Below the pieces are notes generated by a model. That model worked only from the letters and a program-made list of their open reading frames with translations. It searched no databases and had not been told where the DNA came from. Shown here piece after piece: positions 7,211 to 14,141 of a stretch of DNA of 16,895 bases. Both the position numbers and the translations under genes were made by a program. Origin of the DNA: Candidatus Sigynarchaeota archaeon (GTDB lineage: Archaea > Asgardarchaeota > Lokiarchaeia > Sigynarchaeales > Sigynarchaeaceae); NCBI GenBank assembly GCA_030587525.1, contig JAUQYW010000690.1:1-16895 (forward strand), read 5' to 3'. Position 1 is the first letter of the stretch. Each line of letters starts with the position of its first letter.

Positions 7211-8092
7211 ATGAATAAACCAATTGCACGGGATAGACTTATGAAACCCACGGAACAGTTGTCGGTCATCACCGACGAGATCGGCCAAGACATAGAAACG
7301 ATCTTGCCCACCTTGAAAGAATATGAGGTGACCGCGGTCGAGCTCCGTAACGTGTGGAGCAAGAATATCATCAATTTTTCCGACGAAGACCTTGCCAAGT
7401 TAAAAGGCATTCTCGACGAGCACAAGATCGGGGTCTCGAACATTGCTGGCCCATTGTTCAAGTGCTACGCGCCCTGGTTGCCGCTGCACAAGCCCGGGTC
7501 AGGCAAGTTCTCGTCGGACGTGGAGATGTCGCGGAAAGCCCTCGGGCGCGCGCTGGAAATCGTGAAATTCCTCAACGCCAAGCGGACGCGCGTGTTCGGA
7601 TACCTTGGCATTCCGAAGGTGTCTGATGAGCACTGGCACGTGCTGGTCGATGACATAACCCGCTTCGTCGACATGGCCAAGGAGGAGCACATCGATGTCG
7701 TCATCGAGAACGAGGCAATGTCGTCCGTGAGCACGTGGAAAAACACGCTTCACATCCTCAATGATATCAAGGATCCCCATTTCAAGCTCCTCCTCGACCC
7801 CGGCAATTATTTCATGGCAGGCGAGATCCACCCGGTCGATTACTATGATGCGGTCGTGCCACGGGTTGGCCATCATCACATCAAGGATGGTGCTGGTTCC
7901 CTGTTTTGGAAACATTACACGGTCGTCGGCGATGGCAAGTTAAACTACCCGACTTATTTCGAATACTGGACCAAGAAAAAATTTCCGGGGTATTACTCGC
8001 TGGAAACCCACGTCTTGAAGAAACGGCGCGATGCGTCGTACCGTTGCCTTCGTAACATGCATACGATTTTCCAAAAATGTAATGAAATATAG
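7211..8092 (+). CDS. Xylose isomerase-like TIM-barrel protein (sugar phosphate isomerase/epimerase family)
   Basis: The protein is 293 aa from 7211; an ATG at 7241 (residue 11), preceded by a GGGATAG motif, is an equally plausible start, and the conserved fold begins just after it (SVITDEIGQD). The AP-endonuclease-2 / xylose-isomerase-like superfamily (COG1082) is indicated by the metal-ligand pattern at the barrel mouth: Glu166 in VVIENEA, Asp196 in LLLDPGNY, His223 in GHHHIKDG and Glu265 in YYSLETH, with VELRN (43-47) early in the barrel. Such enzymes isomerise or epimerise ketoses, sugar phosphates or inositol derivatives; the substrate cannot be read from the sequence. There is no signal peptide, so it is cytosolic. 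It lies directly downstream of purP and ends 8 bases before the convergent purP paralogue, so a role connected with ribose phosphate or purine precursors is conceivable but unproven. Confidence 0.82.
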   Translation: MNKPIARDRLMKPTEQLSVITDEIGQDIETILPTLKEYEVTAVELRNVWSKNIINFSDEDLAKLKGILDEHKIGVSNIAGPLFKCYAPWLPLHKPGSGKFSSDVEMSRKALGRALEIVKFLNAKRTRVFGYLGIPKVSDEHWHVLVDDITRFVDMAKEEHIDVVIENEAMSSVSTWKNTLHILNDIKDPHFKLLLDPGNYFMAGEIHPVDYYDAVVPRVGHHHIKDGAGSLFWKHYTVVGDGKLNYPTYFEYWTKKKFPGYYSLETHVLKKRRDASYRCLRNMHTIFQKCNEI

Positions 8093-8093
8093 A

Positions 8094-8102
8094 GTTTTTT
8101 TC
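8094..8102. terminator. T-run between convergent genes
   Basis: A run of T (8095-8101) directly follows the stop codon of the isomerase-like gene. Oligo-T is sufficient for intrinsic termination in archaea. The run overlaps the stop codon of the convergent purP paralogue; only the rightward direction has a T-run in the transcript. Confidence 0.5.
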
Positions 8103-9243
8103 ATGTCACGATGTCGCCGAGCCGCTTCTCCTCCGCGGCCTTGATGATCTCCAGGATGGACAAGTCGAGCGGCGCGCTGATGTCGCGGCCATACTTCAAG
8201 GACAAGCGGCGCATTTCCGGCGACGTCGGGCCGACGCACGGGCAACCCGGGATGCGTGGCGAGACGTCAAACACGACGAAATCCGGGTCCTTCGTCTGCG
8301 GGTTGTAAGGGATGGCTCCCTGGAGTGCAAACAAGCCGATCATCTTCGGGGGGTACTCCTTTTGCACGACGTCGAGAAACTTTTCGGCGGCCTCGTAGAG
8401 CATTTGTTTTTTAGATTCGCGAATCGTGATTCCCTTGTGGCCGATCTCCTCGTTCCTGAGCGGCACGTTGATCTTGAGCTGCTCGCGAGCGGGGAGGTTC
8501 AGGATTCCGCCGATGTCCGTTTGGATCCTGTCATCCAGCCCGACAAAGTCGAAGCGTCCGAAAATGTCGTCCATGGCATAGGCCTGGAAATTGGCGTTGA
8601 ACCGCGGGCCGAGGGCAAATTCTTCGATGACCGCCTTCTTCAAGCCTGCCTCATCGATGATGCCTTGCTTGATTAGTTGCTCCGTTTGCAATTTATAGTC
8701 CTCGTAACTCGATGGGTAAAAGAACGCCCGCTCCAGGGGGTTGCCCTTCTGCTGGACCTTAACGATTGCAAGGCGGTCGATTTCCTCCGCTTTCTTGAAC
8801 TGCTTCGGCATGCGTATCCCGGCTTCCTGGAGCAGCCAGTACTGGTTTCTCGGTGCTGTCCGTTCCTCGGCCCGCAAGATGTGGCGGTTACCGTAGATCG
8901 GCACCTTGAAATTGTTCTCGATCTTGTCGTAGCCGCAATACACGGAAAATGATCGATTCGGGATGAAAATCACGTTCTTTTCAAGGAGTTTCGAGTAATT
9001 TTCTTCGAGCATGAGGTCGGAAAACTTGTTCAACACGAGCGCGTGATCGTACAAGTGCTTGTTATAATCCAGGTAGAGTTTTTCACGCCCGGCCTGGCAC
9101 ACAATGAAGGTGGGGAGGCCCATGGACTTCGCAGCCATGCCTGCTTCCTCAGCCGAATGGCTCCCGAAAATTCCGATGTGGATGTTGTTCGCCTTGTAAT
9201 CGCTGACGATGCTTTGGATTTGGTCGCGTGTGATCAACGGCAT
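8101..9243 (-). CDS. PurP paralogue with altered ATP-grasp and active-site motifs
   Basis: The protein is 380 aa from the ATG at 9243; a GTG codon directly before it (9246) is an alternative, and AAGGCGA upstream is a reasonable ribosome-binding site. It aligns along its length with PurP (DUF1246/DUF1297): IGIFGSHSAEEAGMAA (23-38), IFIPNRSFSVYCGYDKIEN (92-110), VPIYGNRHILRAEERT (114-129), FVGLDDRIQTDIGGILNLP (233-251), YPPKMIGLFALQG (297-309) and FDVSPRIPGCPCVGPTSP (325-342). Differences matter: PHGSF has become PNRSF (the His is lost), WESDR has become AEERT, and the Gly-rich loop expected after VIVK is VQQKGNPLERAFF. The protein could be one of the additional PurP-like clades known in archaea with another amide-forming reaction, or a regulatory subunit. 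It is transcribed divergently from guaA, keeping it in a purine context. It is probably not a simple duplicate FAICAR synthetase. Confidence 0.82.
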   Translation of the reverse strand: MPLITRDQIQSIVSDYKANNIHIGIFGSHSAEEAGMAAKSMGLPTFIVCQAGREKLYLDYNKHLYDHALVLNKFSDLMLEENYSKLLEKNVIFIPNRSFSVYCGYDKIENNFKVPIYGNRHILRAEERTAPRNQYWLLQEAGIRMPKQFKKAEEIDRLAIVKVQQKGNPLERAFFYPSSYEDYKLQTEQLIKQGIIDEAGLKKAVIEEFALGPRFNANFQAYAMDDIFGRFDFVGLDDRIQTDIGGILNLPAREQLKINVPLRNEEIGHKGITIRESKKQMLYEAAEKFLDVVQKEYPPKMIGLFALQGAIPYNPQTKDPDFVVFDVSPRIPGCPCVGPTSPEMRRLSLKYGRDISAPLDLSILEIIKAAEEKRLGDIVT

Positions 9244-9312
9244 CACTTGTCGCCTTGCGATGACATCATTATGGCGCCGTGAAAAACATTGTTATTAGTA
9301 TGTTGATATGCG

Positions 9313-9325
9313 TTTAGAAATATAT
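9313..9325 (+). promoter_or_regulatory. TATA box candidate for guaA
   Basis: TTTAGAAATATAT lies in an AT-rich stretch about 60-70 bases upstream of the guaA ATG. Transcription would begin near 9347, giving a leader of about 35 bases. It lies in the 139-base gap between divergent purP-like and guaA genes, so the same gap must also hold the leftward promoter. Confidence 0.4.
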
Positions 9326-9382
9326 GACAAGTTAGATATTCTCTGAACCATAGCACACCTCGTGCTTGATGGTGGCCGAATT

Positions 9383-10945
9383 ATGAGCGACAATATCATC
9401 CTCGTTTTGGACTTCGGCGGGCAATATTGCCACTTGATTTCGCGGCGCGTGCGCGATGCCGGCGTGTATTCTGAAATCCGGCCGTTCGACGTCTCGCTTG
9501 AATCGATTCAAAAATTGCCCGTGAAAGGCATAATCTTGAGCGGCGGTCCCAGCTCCGTGTATGAGACGGATGCGCCTACGCTCGATAAAAAAGTGCTTGA
9601 TTGGTGCGCAACTGCCAAGATACCCATTCTTGGCCTTTGTTACGGGCACCAGCTCCTCGGTCAGCTCACCGGCGGCAAGGTCGAACCGAACCCTGTGAAG
9701 GAATATGGCCGGACCCAGCTCGCCGTCAAGAAGTCGGCGGGGATTTTGGATGGTATGGCCAAGGAAGAGACCGTGTGGATGTCCCACGGCGACCAGGTCA
9801 AGAAATTGCCGTCAGGATTTGACGTCCTCGCCAGCACGAAGGATTGTCCTATCGCCGCGTTTGCATCGAAAGAAAATATGCTCACGGGTTTGCAATTCCA
9901 CCCGGAAGTCAAGCACACGCCCAAGGGGCAGCAGATGCTGGAGAACTTCATCTTCAAGATCTGCAAGTGCGAGAAGAATTGGTCGATCGAGAACTGGACA
10001 CGTGATACCATCGATGCCATTAAAAAAGAAGTCGGGGATCGCCGCGTCTTACTCGCGCTCAGCGGAGGCGTGGATTCCACGGTAGTTTCGGTTCTCATGC
10101 AGAAGGCCATCAGTAACCAGCTCCACTGCGTGTTCGTCGACAACGGCGTTATGCGCAAGAATGAGGGACAAGATGTCGAAAATTATTTCAAGAATGTCCT
10201 GCATTACGAGCAATTTTACCGCGTGGATGCCCAGGAAAAATTTCTTTCCAAGCTATCGGGCGTAACTGATCCTGAACAAAAACGAAAGATCATCGGCTTC
10301 ACGTTCATCGAGGTGTTCGAGGACTTCGCCAAGGAGCTCGAAAAGAAATTCGGAAAGTTTGAATTGCTTGCACAAGGCACCATCTATCCCGATCGAGTTG
10401 AAACCGCTGCCACCTCGAAAAGTTCGGCCAAGATAAAGTCGCATCACAACCTCACGCTTCCAGAAAAGATGGCTATGAAAATCATAGAGCCGATCAAGGA
10501 TCTCTACAAGGACGAGGTGCGCAAGGTCGGCAAGAATCTCGGGATCCCCGCAGAAATCATCAACAGGCACCCGTTTCCAGGTCCTGGGCTTGCCGTGCGA
10601 TGCGTCGGCGAGGTCAAGAAAGAATATCTGGACTTGCTCCGGGAAGCGGATGCCATCCTCATCGAGGAGATCAAGAAGGCCGGCATTTACGATGGATTGT
10701 GGCAAGCATTCGCGGTGTTCTTACCCGTAAAAACCGTAGGTGTTATGGGCGACTTCCGCACGTACCAGTTCTTGTGCTCTATCCGCATAGTTGAATCGCA
10801 AGATGCTATGACGGCGAATTTCGCGCGGCCTGACTGGGATTTACTCGATCGCATCAGCACGCGCATCATCAACGAGGTGCGCGGCATCAACCGCGTCGTG
10901 TACGATATTTCGAATAAACCTCCCGCTACGATCGAATACGAATGA
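9383..10945 (+). CDS. guaA: GMP synthase (glutamine-hydrolysing), two-domain form
   Basis: GuaA converts XMP, glutamine and ATP to GMP, the last step of guanine nucleotide synthesis. The ATG at 9383 gives 520 aa, a normal length for the fused enzyme; an in-frame GTG at 9362 is less likely because the conserved N-terminus (IILVLDFGGQYCHLISRRVR) begins right after the ATG. The N-terminal class I glutaminase has its triad Cys86 (GLCYGHQ), His173 and Glu175 (QFHPEV). The ATP-pyrophosphatase domain has the PP-loop LSGGVDST (226-233). The dimerisation/XMP-binding C-terminus has QGTIYPDRVE (331-340), RHPFPGPGLAVR (395-406) and the terminal KPPATIEYE. All catalytic elements are intact. Many euryarchaea encode the two domains as separate genes; here they are one chain, as in bacteria and some other archaea. 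A T-rich stretch (10961-10995) follows the stop. Confidence 0.97.
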   Translation: MSDNIILVLDFGGQYCHLISRRVRDAGVYSEIRPFDVSLESIQKLPVKGIILSGGPSSVYETDAPTLDKKVLDWCATAKIPILGLCYGHQLLGQLTGGKVEPNPVKEYGRTQLAVKKSAGILDGMAKEETVWMSHGDQVKKLPSGFDVLASTKDCPIAAFASKENMLTGLQFHPEVKHTPKGQQMLENFIFKICKCEKNWSIENWTRDTIDAIKKEVGDRRVLLALSGGVDSTVVSVLMQKAISNQLHCVFVDNGVMRKNEGQDVENYFKNVLHYEQFYRVDAQEKFLSKLSGVTDPEQKRKIIGFTFIEVFEDFAKELEKKFGKFELLAQGTIYPDRVETAATSKSSAKIKSHHNLTLPEKMAMKIIEPIKDLYKDEVRKVGKNLGIPAEIINRHPFPGPGLAVRCVGEVKKEYLDLLREADAILIEEIKKAGIYDGLWQAFAVFLPVKTVGVMGDFRTYQFLCSIRIVESQDAMTANFARPDWDLLDRISTRIINEVRGINRVVYDISNKPPATIEYE

Positions 10946-10960
10946 AGATCGAATATTTCA

Positions 10961-10995
10961 CCTTACTTCCTTTTATCCTCCCTCTTCTATTTTTA
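10961..10995 (+). terminator. Pyrimidine-rich guaA terminator region
   Basis: After the guaA stop there is a C/T-dominated stretch with several short T-runs (TTCCTTTTATCC, CTATTTTTA), the kind of sequence at which archaeal RNA polymerase terminates. No hairpin is apparent. The downstream part (around 10988-10998) could also act as an AT-rich promoter element for the following gene. Confidence 0.35.
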
Positions 10996-11026
10996 CACAT
11001 GTTGATAGCATCCAGAGGGATGAATT

Positions 11027-12061
11027 ATGGAAGATAAGGACATGCTCGAGCTTTTGAAGAATCTTGCTGAAATACCAGGCCCCGTCGGTCACGAGGATCA
11101 AGTTCAACAAGCCATCGAAAAAGATTGGAAGAAACAAGGGTTCAAGACATCGCGGGACAAGATCGGGAACCTGTACGGCCGGCTGGAAGGAAGCGGGCCT
11201 CACTGGGCCATCCTCGGCCACTCGGACTCGATAGGATTCATCGTGCAGCAAATACTCCCCGATGGGTTTCTCAAGCTCGCGCCAAACAATGCGGCAGCCC
11301 CTCCAGACGCGCGGTTCTTGCCCGGCGTTCCTCTCAAGTTTTTGACCCCAAATGGCGCGATCGAGGGCCATTTCGGTCTACGCTGCGGCCATTTGATCAG
11401 CGCGGACAATCGCAAGGATCCGGTCGTTTTCGATGACATGTTCATCGATCTCGGTCTCGATTCGCGGGACGCGGTGAAAGCCCTGGGCATCGACATTGGC
11501 ACGGACGCCGTGTTCGCGGCACCGCTCGTGCAGCGGCAAGAAAATATCGTCGGTCCTTCCATGGATGATCGCGTTGCGGGGACGCTGCAGTGCATGCTGG
11601 CTAGGAACTTGAACGAGAACGAGGATCGCCCGAACTTGACACTGATCTCGTCGGTACAAGAGGAGATCGGTATGAAAGGTGCCGCAGCAGCTGCGAAAAA
11701 AATTGATTGCGATGCGGCCATCGTGGTCGACGTGGGGCTCACGGGTGACATTCCAACTTCAAAAAATGATTATATGGAGACAAAACTCGGCGGTGGCCCG
11801 ACCATCGTCTACAAGGATTTCTCGATACATTATGCGCCCGATCTCATCAATAAATTGGAAAAGAAAGCAGAAAAATCGAAAATCCCTTTCCAAAAAGGCA
11901 TTTTCAAGAATTATAACGCCGACGGAGTTCATTTTTTCCAGCAAGGTATCCCAACAGCGCTTCTCGCCATACCATGCCGATACACGCATACCCCGTTCGA
12001 AACCGTGCGACTCTCGGACTTGATGAATACATTTAACTTGCTCTACAAGGTTATCGTCTGA
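11027..12061 (+). CDS. M42-family zinc aminopeptidase (TET / cellulase-like peptidase)
   Basis: M42 enzymes are cytosolic dinuclear-zinc aminopeptidases, often forming large tetrahedral particles that trim peptides left by the proteasome. This 344-aa protein has all expected ligands: His65 in LGHSDSIGF, Asp180 or 181 in PSMDDRVAG, the catalytic and ligand Glu212/Glu213 in SVQEEIGMKG, Asp235 in VVDVGLTG, and His321 in RYTHTPFE. The N-terminal LLKNLAEIPGPVGHED is typical. The first motif reads HSDSIG instead of the usual H-x-D-E-I-G, replacing a conserved Glu with Ser near the first ligand. Length is normal. Translation initiation is well supported by GAGGGATGA at 11015-11023, just upstream of the ATG. 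It is probably a single transcription unit or co-transcribed with guaA. Substrate specificity (glutamyl, leucyl or lysyl) cannot be read here. Confidence 0.92.
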   Translation: MEDKDMLELLKNLAEIPGPVGHEDQVQQAIEKDWKKQGFKTSRDKIGNLYGRLEGSGPHWAILGHSDSIGFIVQQILPDGFLKLAPNNAAAPPDARFLPGVPLKFLTPNGAIEGHFGLRCGHLISADNRKDPVVFDDMFIDLGLDSRDAVKALGIDIGTDAVFAAPLVQRQENIVGPSMDDRVAGTLQCMLARNLNENEDRPNLTLISSVQEEIGMKGAAAAAKKIDCDAAIVVDVGLTGDIPTSKNDYMETKLGGGPTIVYKDFSIHYAPDLINKLEKKAEKSKIPFQKGIFKNYNADGVHFFQQGIPTALLAIPCRYTHTPFETVRLSDLMNTFNLLYKVIV

Positions 12062-12068
12062 TAATGCT

Positions 12069-12093
12069 GCCTTTTTCTAATATTTTCTTTCTA
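12069..12093 (+). terminator. T-rich terminator after the M42 peptidase gene
   Basis: GCCTTTTTC followed by ATTTTCTTTCT just after the stop codon gives consecutive T-runs, consistent with hairpin-independent archaeal termination. Confidence 0.4.
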
Positions 12094-12101
12094 TCATGTA
12101 C

Positions 12102-12110
12102 CTTTATTAG
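12102..12110 (+). promoter_or_regulatory. TATA box candidate for the sialidase-like gene
   Basis: CTTTATTAG lies 50-58 bases before the ATG at 12160. Initiation about 25 bases downstream would give a leader of about 30 bases. It matches the archaeal TATA pattern moderately well, with no obvious purine-rich BRE. Confidence 0.35.
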
Positions 12111-12159
12111 GCATCGCGGGGAGACCATGTACTTAACACGAATCATGTCGTGAAAGAAA

Positions 12160-13149
12160 ATGCTTATCGAATCCGAAATTATCATGGAATCTGGCGAAGC
12201 CCCGTTCAAGAAGAAAGCGGTGGAGATTTTGAAGAATCCGTTGCAATCGAGCCATGCAGCGGGCATCGTGGAAACGCCGGACGGGAGTTTTATCGCATCC
12301 TGGTTCGCCGGAACTGCCGAGAAGGATAATGATGTCGCTGTCGTGTATCGCAAGAAAGCTCCCGGTGCCAAGGACTGGGGCGAGCTCAAGGTGCTGCACA
12401 AGACCCCCGGCAGGTCCGAGGGGAATAGTTGCTACCTGGTGGATAAAGAAGGGAAGATATGGGTTTTTTTCAACACATGTACGCGTGGGTGGACGCTAGT
12501 ATGGATCCGGTACAAACTCTCGACGGATAATGGCGAAACGTGGTCAGAACCGCATTGGTTCCGTCACATCTATGGTTGGTTGATAAGGAACGCGCCTATT
12601 ATTTTGAACAACGGGGATTACGTCGTTCCCACGTACTCCGAAGTGACCGGATATTGGTCATTCTCGAAGATCTCCACCAATGGTGGAAAAATATGGAAGA
12701 AATATGGGAAGGTCGGACCCCACTGCTTGCAACCAAACATCGTTCAACTTAAAGATGGATCATTGCTGATGTATTGCAGGACAGACACGTTGAAACGAAT
12801 TCAACAAGCGAGGTCGACTGATAACGGTCGTCACTGGTCAAAACCGGAACCCACGCAATTCATGAACCCAAATGCTGGCATTGCGCTGATCCGGGCAAAG
12901 AGTGGCAACTTGTTACTGTGCTGGAACGAGAGCGAGACCGAGCGCCGGCCGCTGAACGTGACGCTTTCCGAGGACGAGGGAAAAACGTGGCCGTATGTGA
13001 AAACGCTCGAAAACGAGCCCGGAAGAGGAGAATACTCCTATCCTTACATGATCCAAGCAAAGGACGGAACCATTCACATCGTACACACGCTGGGTCGCAA
13101 GCAGATCAAACACTGGCATTTCGACGAGGAATGGATCAAGAAGAAATAA
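12160..13149 (+). CDS. BNR/Asp-box six-bladed propeller, exo-sialidase-like
   Basis: This 329-aa protein (a second ATG at residue 9, 12184, is possible) shows four Asp-box motifs of the S-x-D/N-x-G-x-x-W type: STDNGETW (121-128), STNGGKIW (172-179), STDNGRHW (219-226) and SEDEGKTW (270-277). These are characteristic of sialidase-type beta-propellers. Between them are family landmarks: SSHAAGIVETPDGSFIASWFAG (30-51, shown as the blade-one region), QPNIVQLKDGSLLMYCRT (191-208) and EYSYPYMIQAKDGT (291-304) with IKHWHF near the C-terminus. This is the pattern of the BNR_2 family of bacterial exo-sialidase-like proteins, some of which act on sialic acid or other sugar acids. No signal peptide or membrane segment is present, so it would be cytosolic. 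A bacterial origin by transfer is plausible. Exact substrate is unknown; a non-catalytic propeller is an alternative. Confidence 0.82.
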   Translation: MLIESEIIMESGEAPFKKKAVEILKNPLQSSHAAGIVETPDGSFIASWFAGTAEKDNDVAVVYRKKAPGAKDWGELKVLHKTPGRSEGNSCYLVDKEGKIWVFFNTCTRGWTLVWIRYKLSTDNGETWSEPHWFRHIYGWLIRNAPIILNNGDYVVPTYSEVTGYWSFSKISTNGGKIWKKYGKVGPHCLQPNIVQLKDGSLLMYCRTDTLKRIQQARSTDNGRHWSKPEPTQFMNPNAGIALIRAKSGNLLLCWNESETERRPLNVTLSEDEGKTWPYVKTLENEPGRGEYSYPYMIQAKDGTIHIVHTLGRKQIKHWHFDEEWIKKK

Positions 13150-13151
13150 AA

Positions 13152-13172
13152 GAACCTTCACGCGGAAGGTTC
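13152..13172. terminator. Bidirectional hairpin terminator shared by convergent genes
   Basis: GAACCTTC (13152-13159) and GAAGGTTC (13165-13172) form a perfect 8-bp stem around ACGCG. On the plus strand it begins 2 bases after the sialidase-like stop and is followed by ATTTTTC; on the minus strand it overlaps the last codons and stop (13158-13160) of the thymidylate synthase gene and is followed by TTTTATTTCTT. The layout fits termination from both sides. Confidence 0.6.
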
Positions 13173-14036
13173 ATTTTTCATTTTTTCCAGCCATTTATCC
13201 AGTAATTGATTATATTCTGGTTTCAGCAGCCCGTCTTTATTTTTTACACGTTCGAGCAGCGGTAACACCTCCTTGAAGACGAGCTTGCGGCGGCCGTAAA
13301 CGTGCAAAGAATCGCAGAAGTCCGTGTAATCTCCAACCTCGACTTTCAAGGCTTCGGCAACTTGTTTCGCGATGAGCAGCATTCCGTTGATGTTTGCCTC
13401 CCACGCGCCGAACAAATCCCGGGACCGCCAGTGCGTGTTCATGCGCAGCTTCCCGTCATGGATCCTAAACCACATCCGCTGCAAGCATGGCGGGTCGTCC
13501 CGCTGCGGATCGGAGAGCGGTCGCCAGGTGATGGCCTGGGCACGCCTCGTGAACGGCGATTCCTTTAGCTTCGAGATGACGCCCTCGATCTGGTTCGAAC
13601 CGGGCATCCTGGAAAAGGTTTTGACCAGGTCGTCGGAAATATTCTTTATGTACTGCTTGTCCTCGATGTTCACGGGCTTGTAATTGAATAGCCGGTCATG
13701 ATACGTGTATGGATAGCTTTCCGAGTTATCCCAGATATTCTTGTCCCGGTCGCCGGCCATGACCTCCGTGAGGTACCCGCTCTTGATGGCTTCGATGCAA
13801 TAGACATCCCCGGGGTGGCAATAAATGGTCTCTCCCGCCACCTTCACGATCTTTCCGCGGAGCTGGAACGGCTCGGAAAACGGCGCGGTGACATGGATGG
13901 CACTCGTGGCATCTCTCGTCGGGAAATCATCGTTGGAATCGTATTGGCTCTTTATCACATCGCCTTCGAAAAACACGCGCTGCAAGGCAATGGCCCAGCA
14001 CTTGGCAACGCTAGGCGCTTCGATGGTGAGGAACAT
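13158..14036 (-). CDS. thyA: Thymidylate synthase, archaeal (methanogen-like) ThyA
   Basis: The enzyme methylates dUMP to dTMP using a methylene-tetrahydrofolate-type cofactor. This 292-aa protein has the nucleophile Cys184 in DPPCLQRMW, the phosphate/dUMP region HWRSRDLFGAWEANING (202-218), in which RS-x-D is followed by Asn215 exactly eight residues after Asp207, as in E. coli ThyA where that Asn selects dUMP over dCMP, and DSLHVYG (242-248) matching the conserved H-x-Y. RRAQAITWRPLSDPQ (164-178) and TRDATSAIHVTAPFSEP (40-56) match the methanogen-type subfamily rather than bacterial ThyA. At 292 aa it is longer than those roughly 220-aa enzymes, with extra sequence in the N-terminal half and a charged C-terminal helix. 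It ends inside a hairpin shared with the convergent sialidase-like gene. dCMP hydroxymethylase activity is a less likely alternative. Confidence 0.88.
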   Translation of the reverse strand: MFLTIEAPSVAKCWAIALQRVFFEGDVIKSQYDSNDDFPTRDATSAIHVTAPFSEPFQLRGKIVKVAGETIYCHPGDVYCIEAIKSGYLTEVMAGDRDKNIWDNSESYPYTYHDRLFNYKPVNIEDKQYIKNISDDLVKTFSRMPGSNQIEGVISKLKESPFTRRAQAITWRPLSDPQRDDPPCLQRMWFRIHDGKLRMNTHWRSRDLFGAWEANINGMLLIAKQVAEALKVEVGDYTDFCDSLHVYGRRKLVFKEVLPLLERVKNKDGLLKPEYNQLLDKWLEKMKNEPSA

Positions 14037-14102
14037 GGTTATCGATCATTCACAAATTTTTCGTGATACGATAGAGTTATTGGCGAGAAAATTAAGAAGC
14101 CT

Positions 14103-14122
14103 CTTATTAAAGTAAAAATAAG
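14103..14122. promoter_or_regulatory. AT-rich divergent promoter element with short inverted repeat
   Basis: CTTATT (14103-14108) and AATAAG (14117-14122) are inverted around an A-rich centre in the 105-base gap between thyA and the nucleotidyltransferase gene. Rightward it predicts initiation near 14130, a very short leader that still includes the GTGAT ribosome-binding motif before the ATG at 14142; leftward it could serve thyA. A dual TATA element is the simplest reading. Confidence 0.35.
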
Positions 14123-14141
14123 CCCGCTCGCGTGATAAAGC

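Noticed and set aside
9332..9787. Minus-strand open frame over the start of guaA
   Set aside because: Overlaps the well-conserved glutaminase domain on the opposite strand and shows no recognisable motif.
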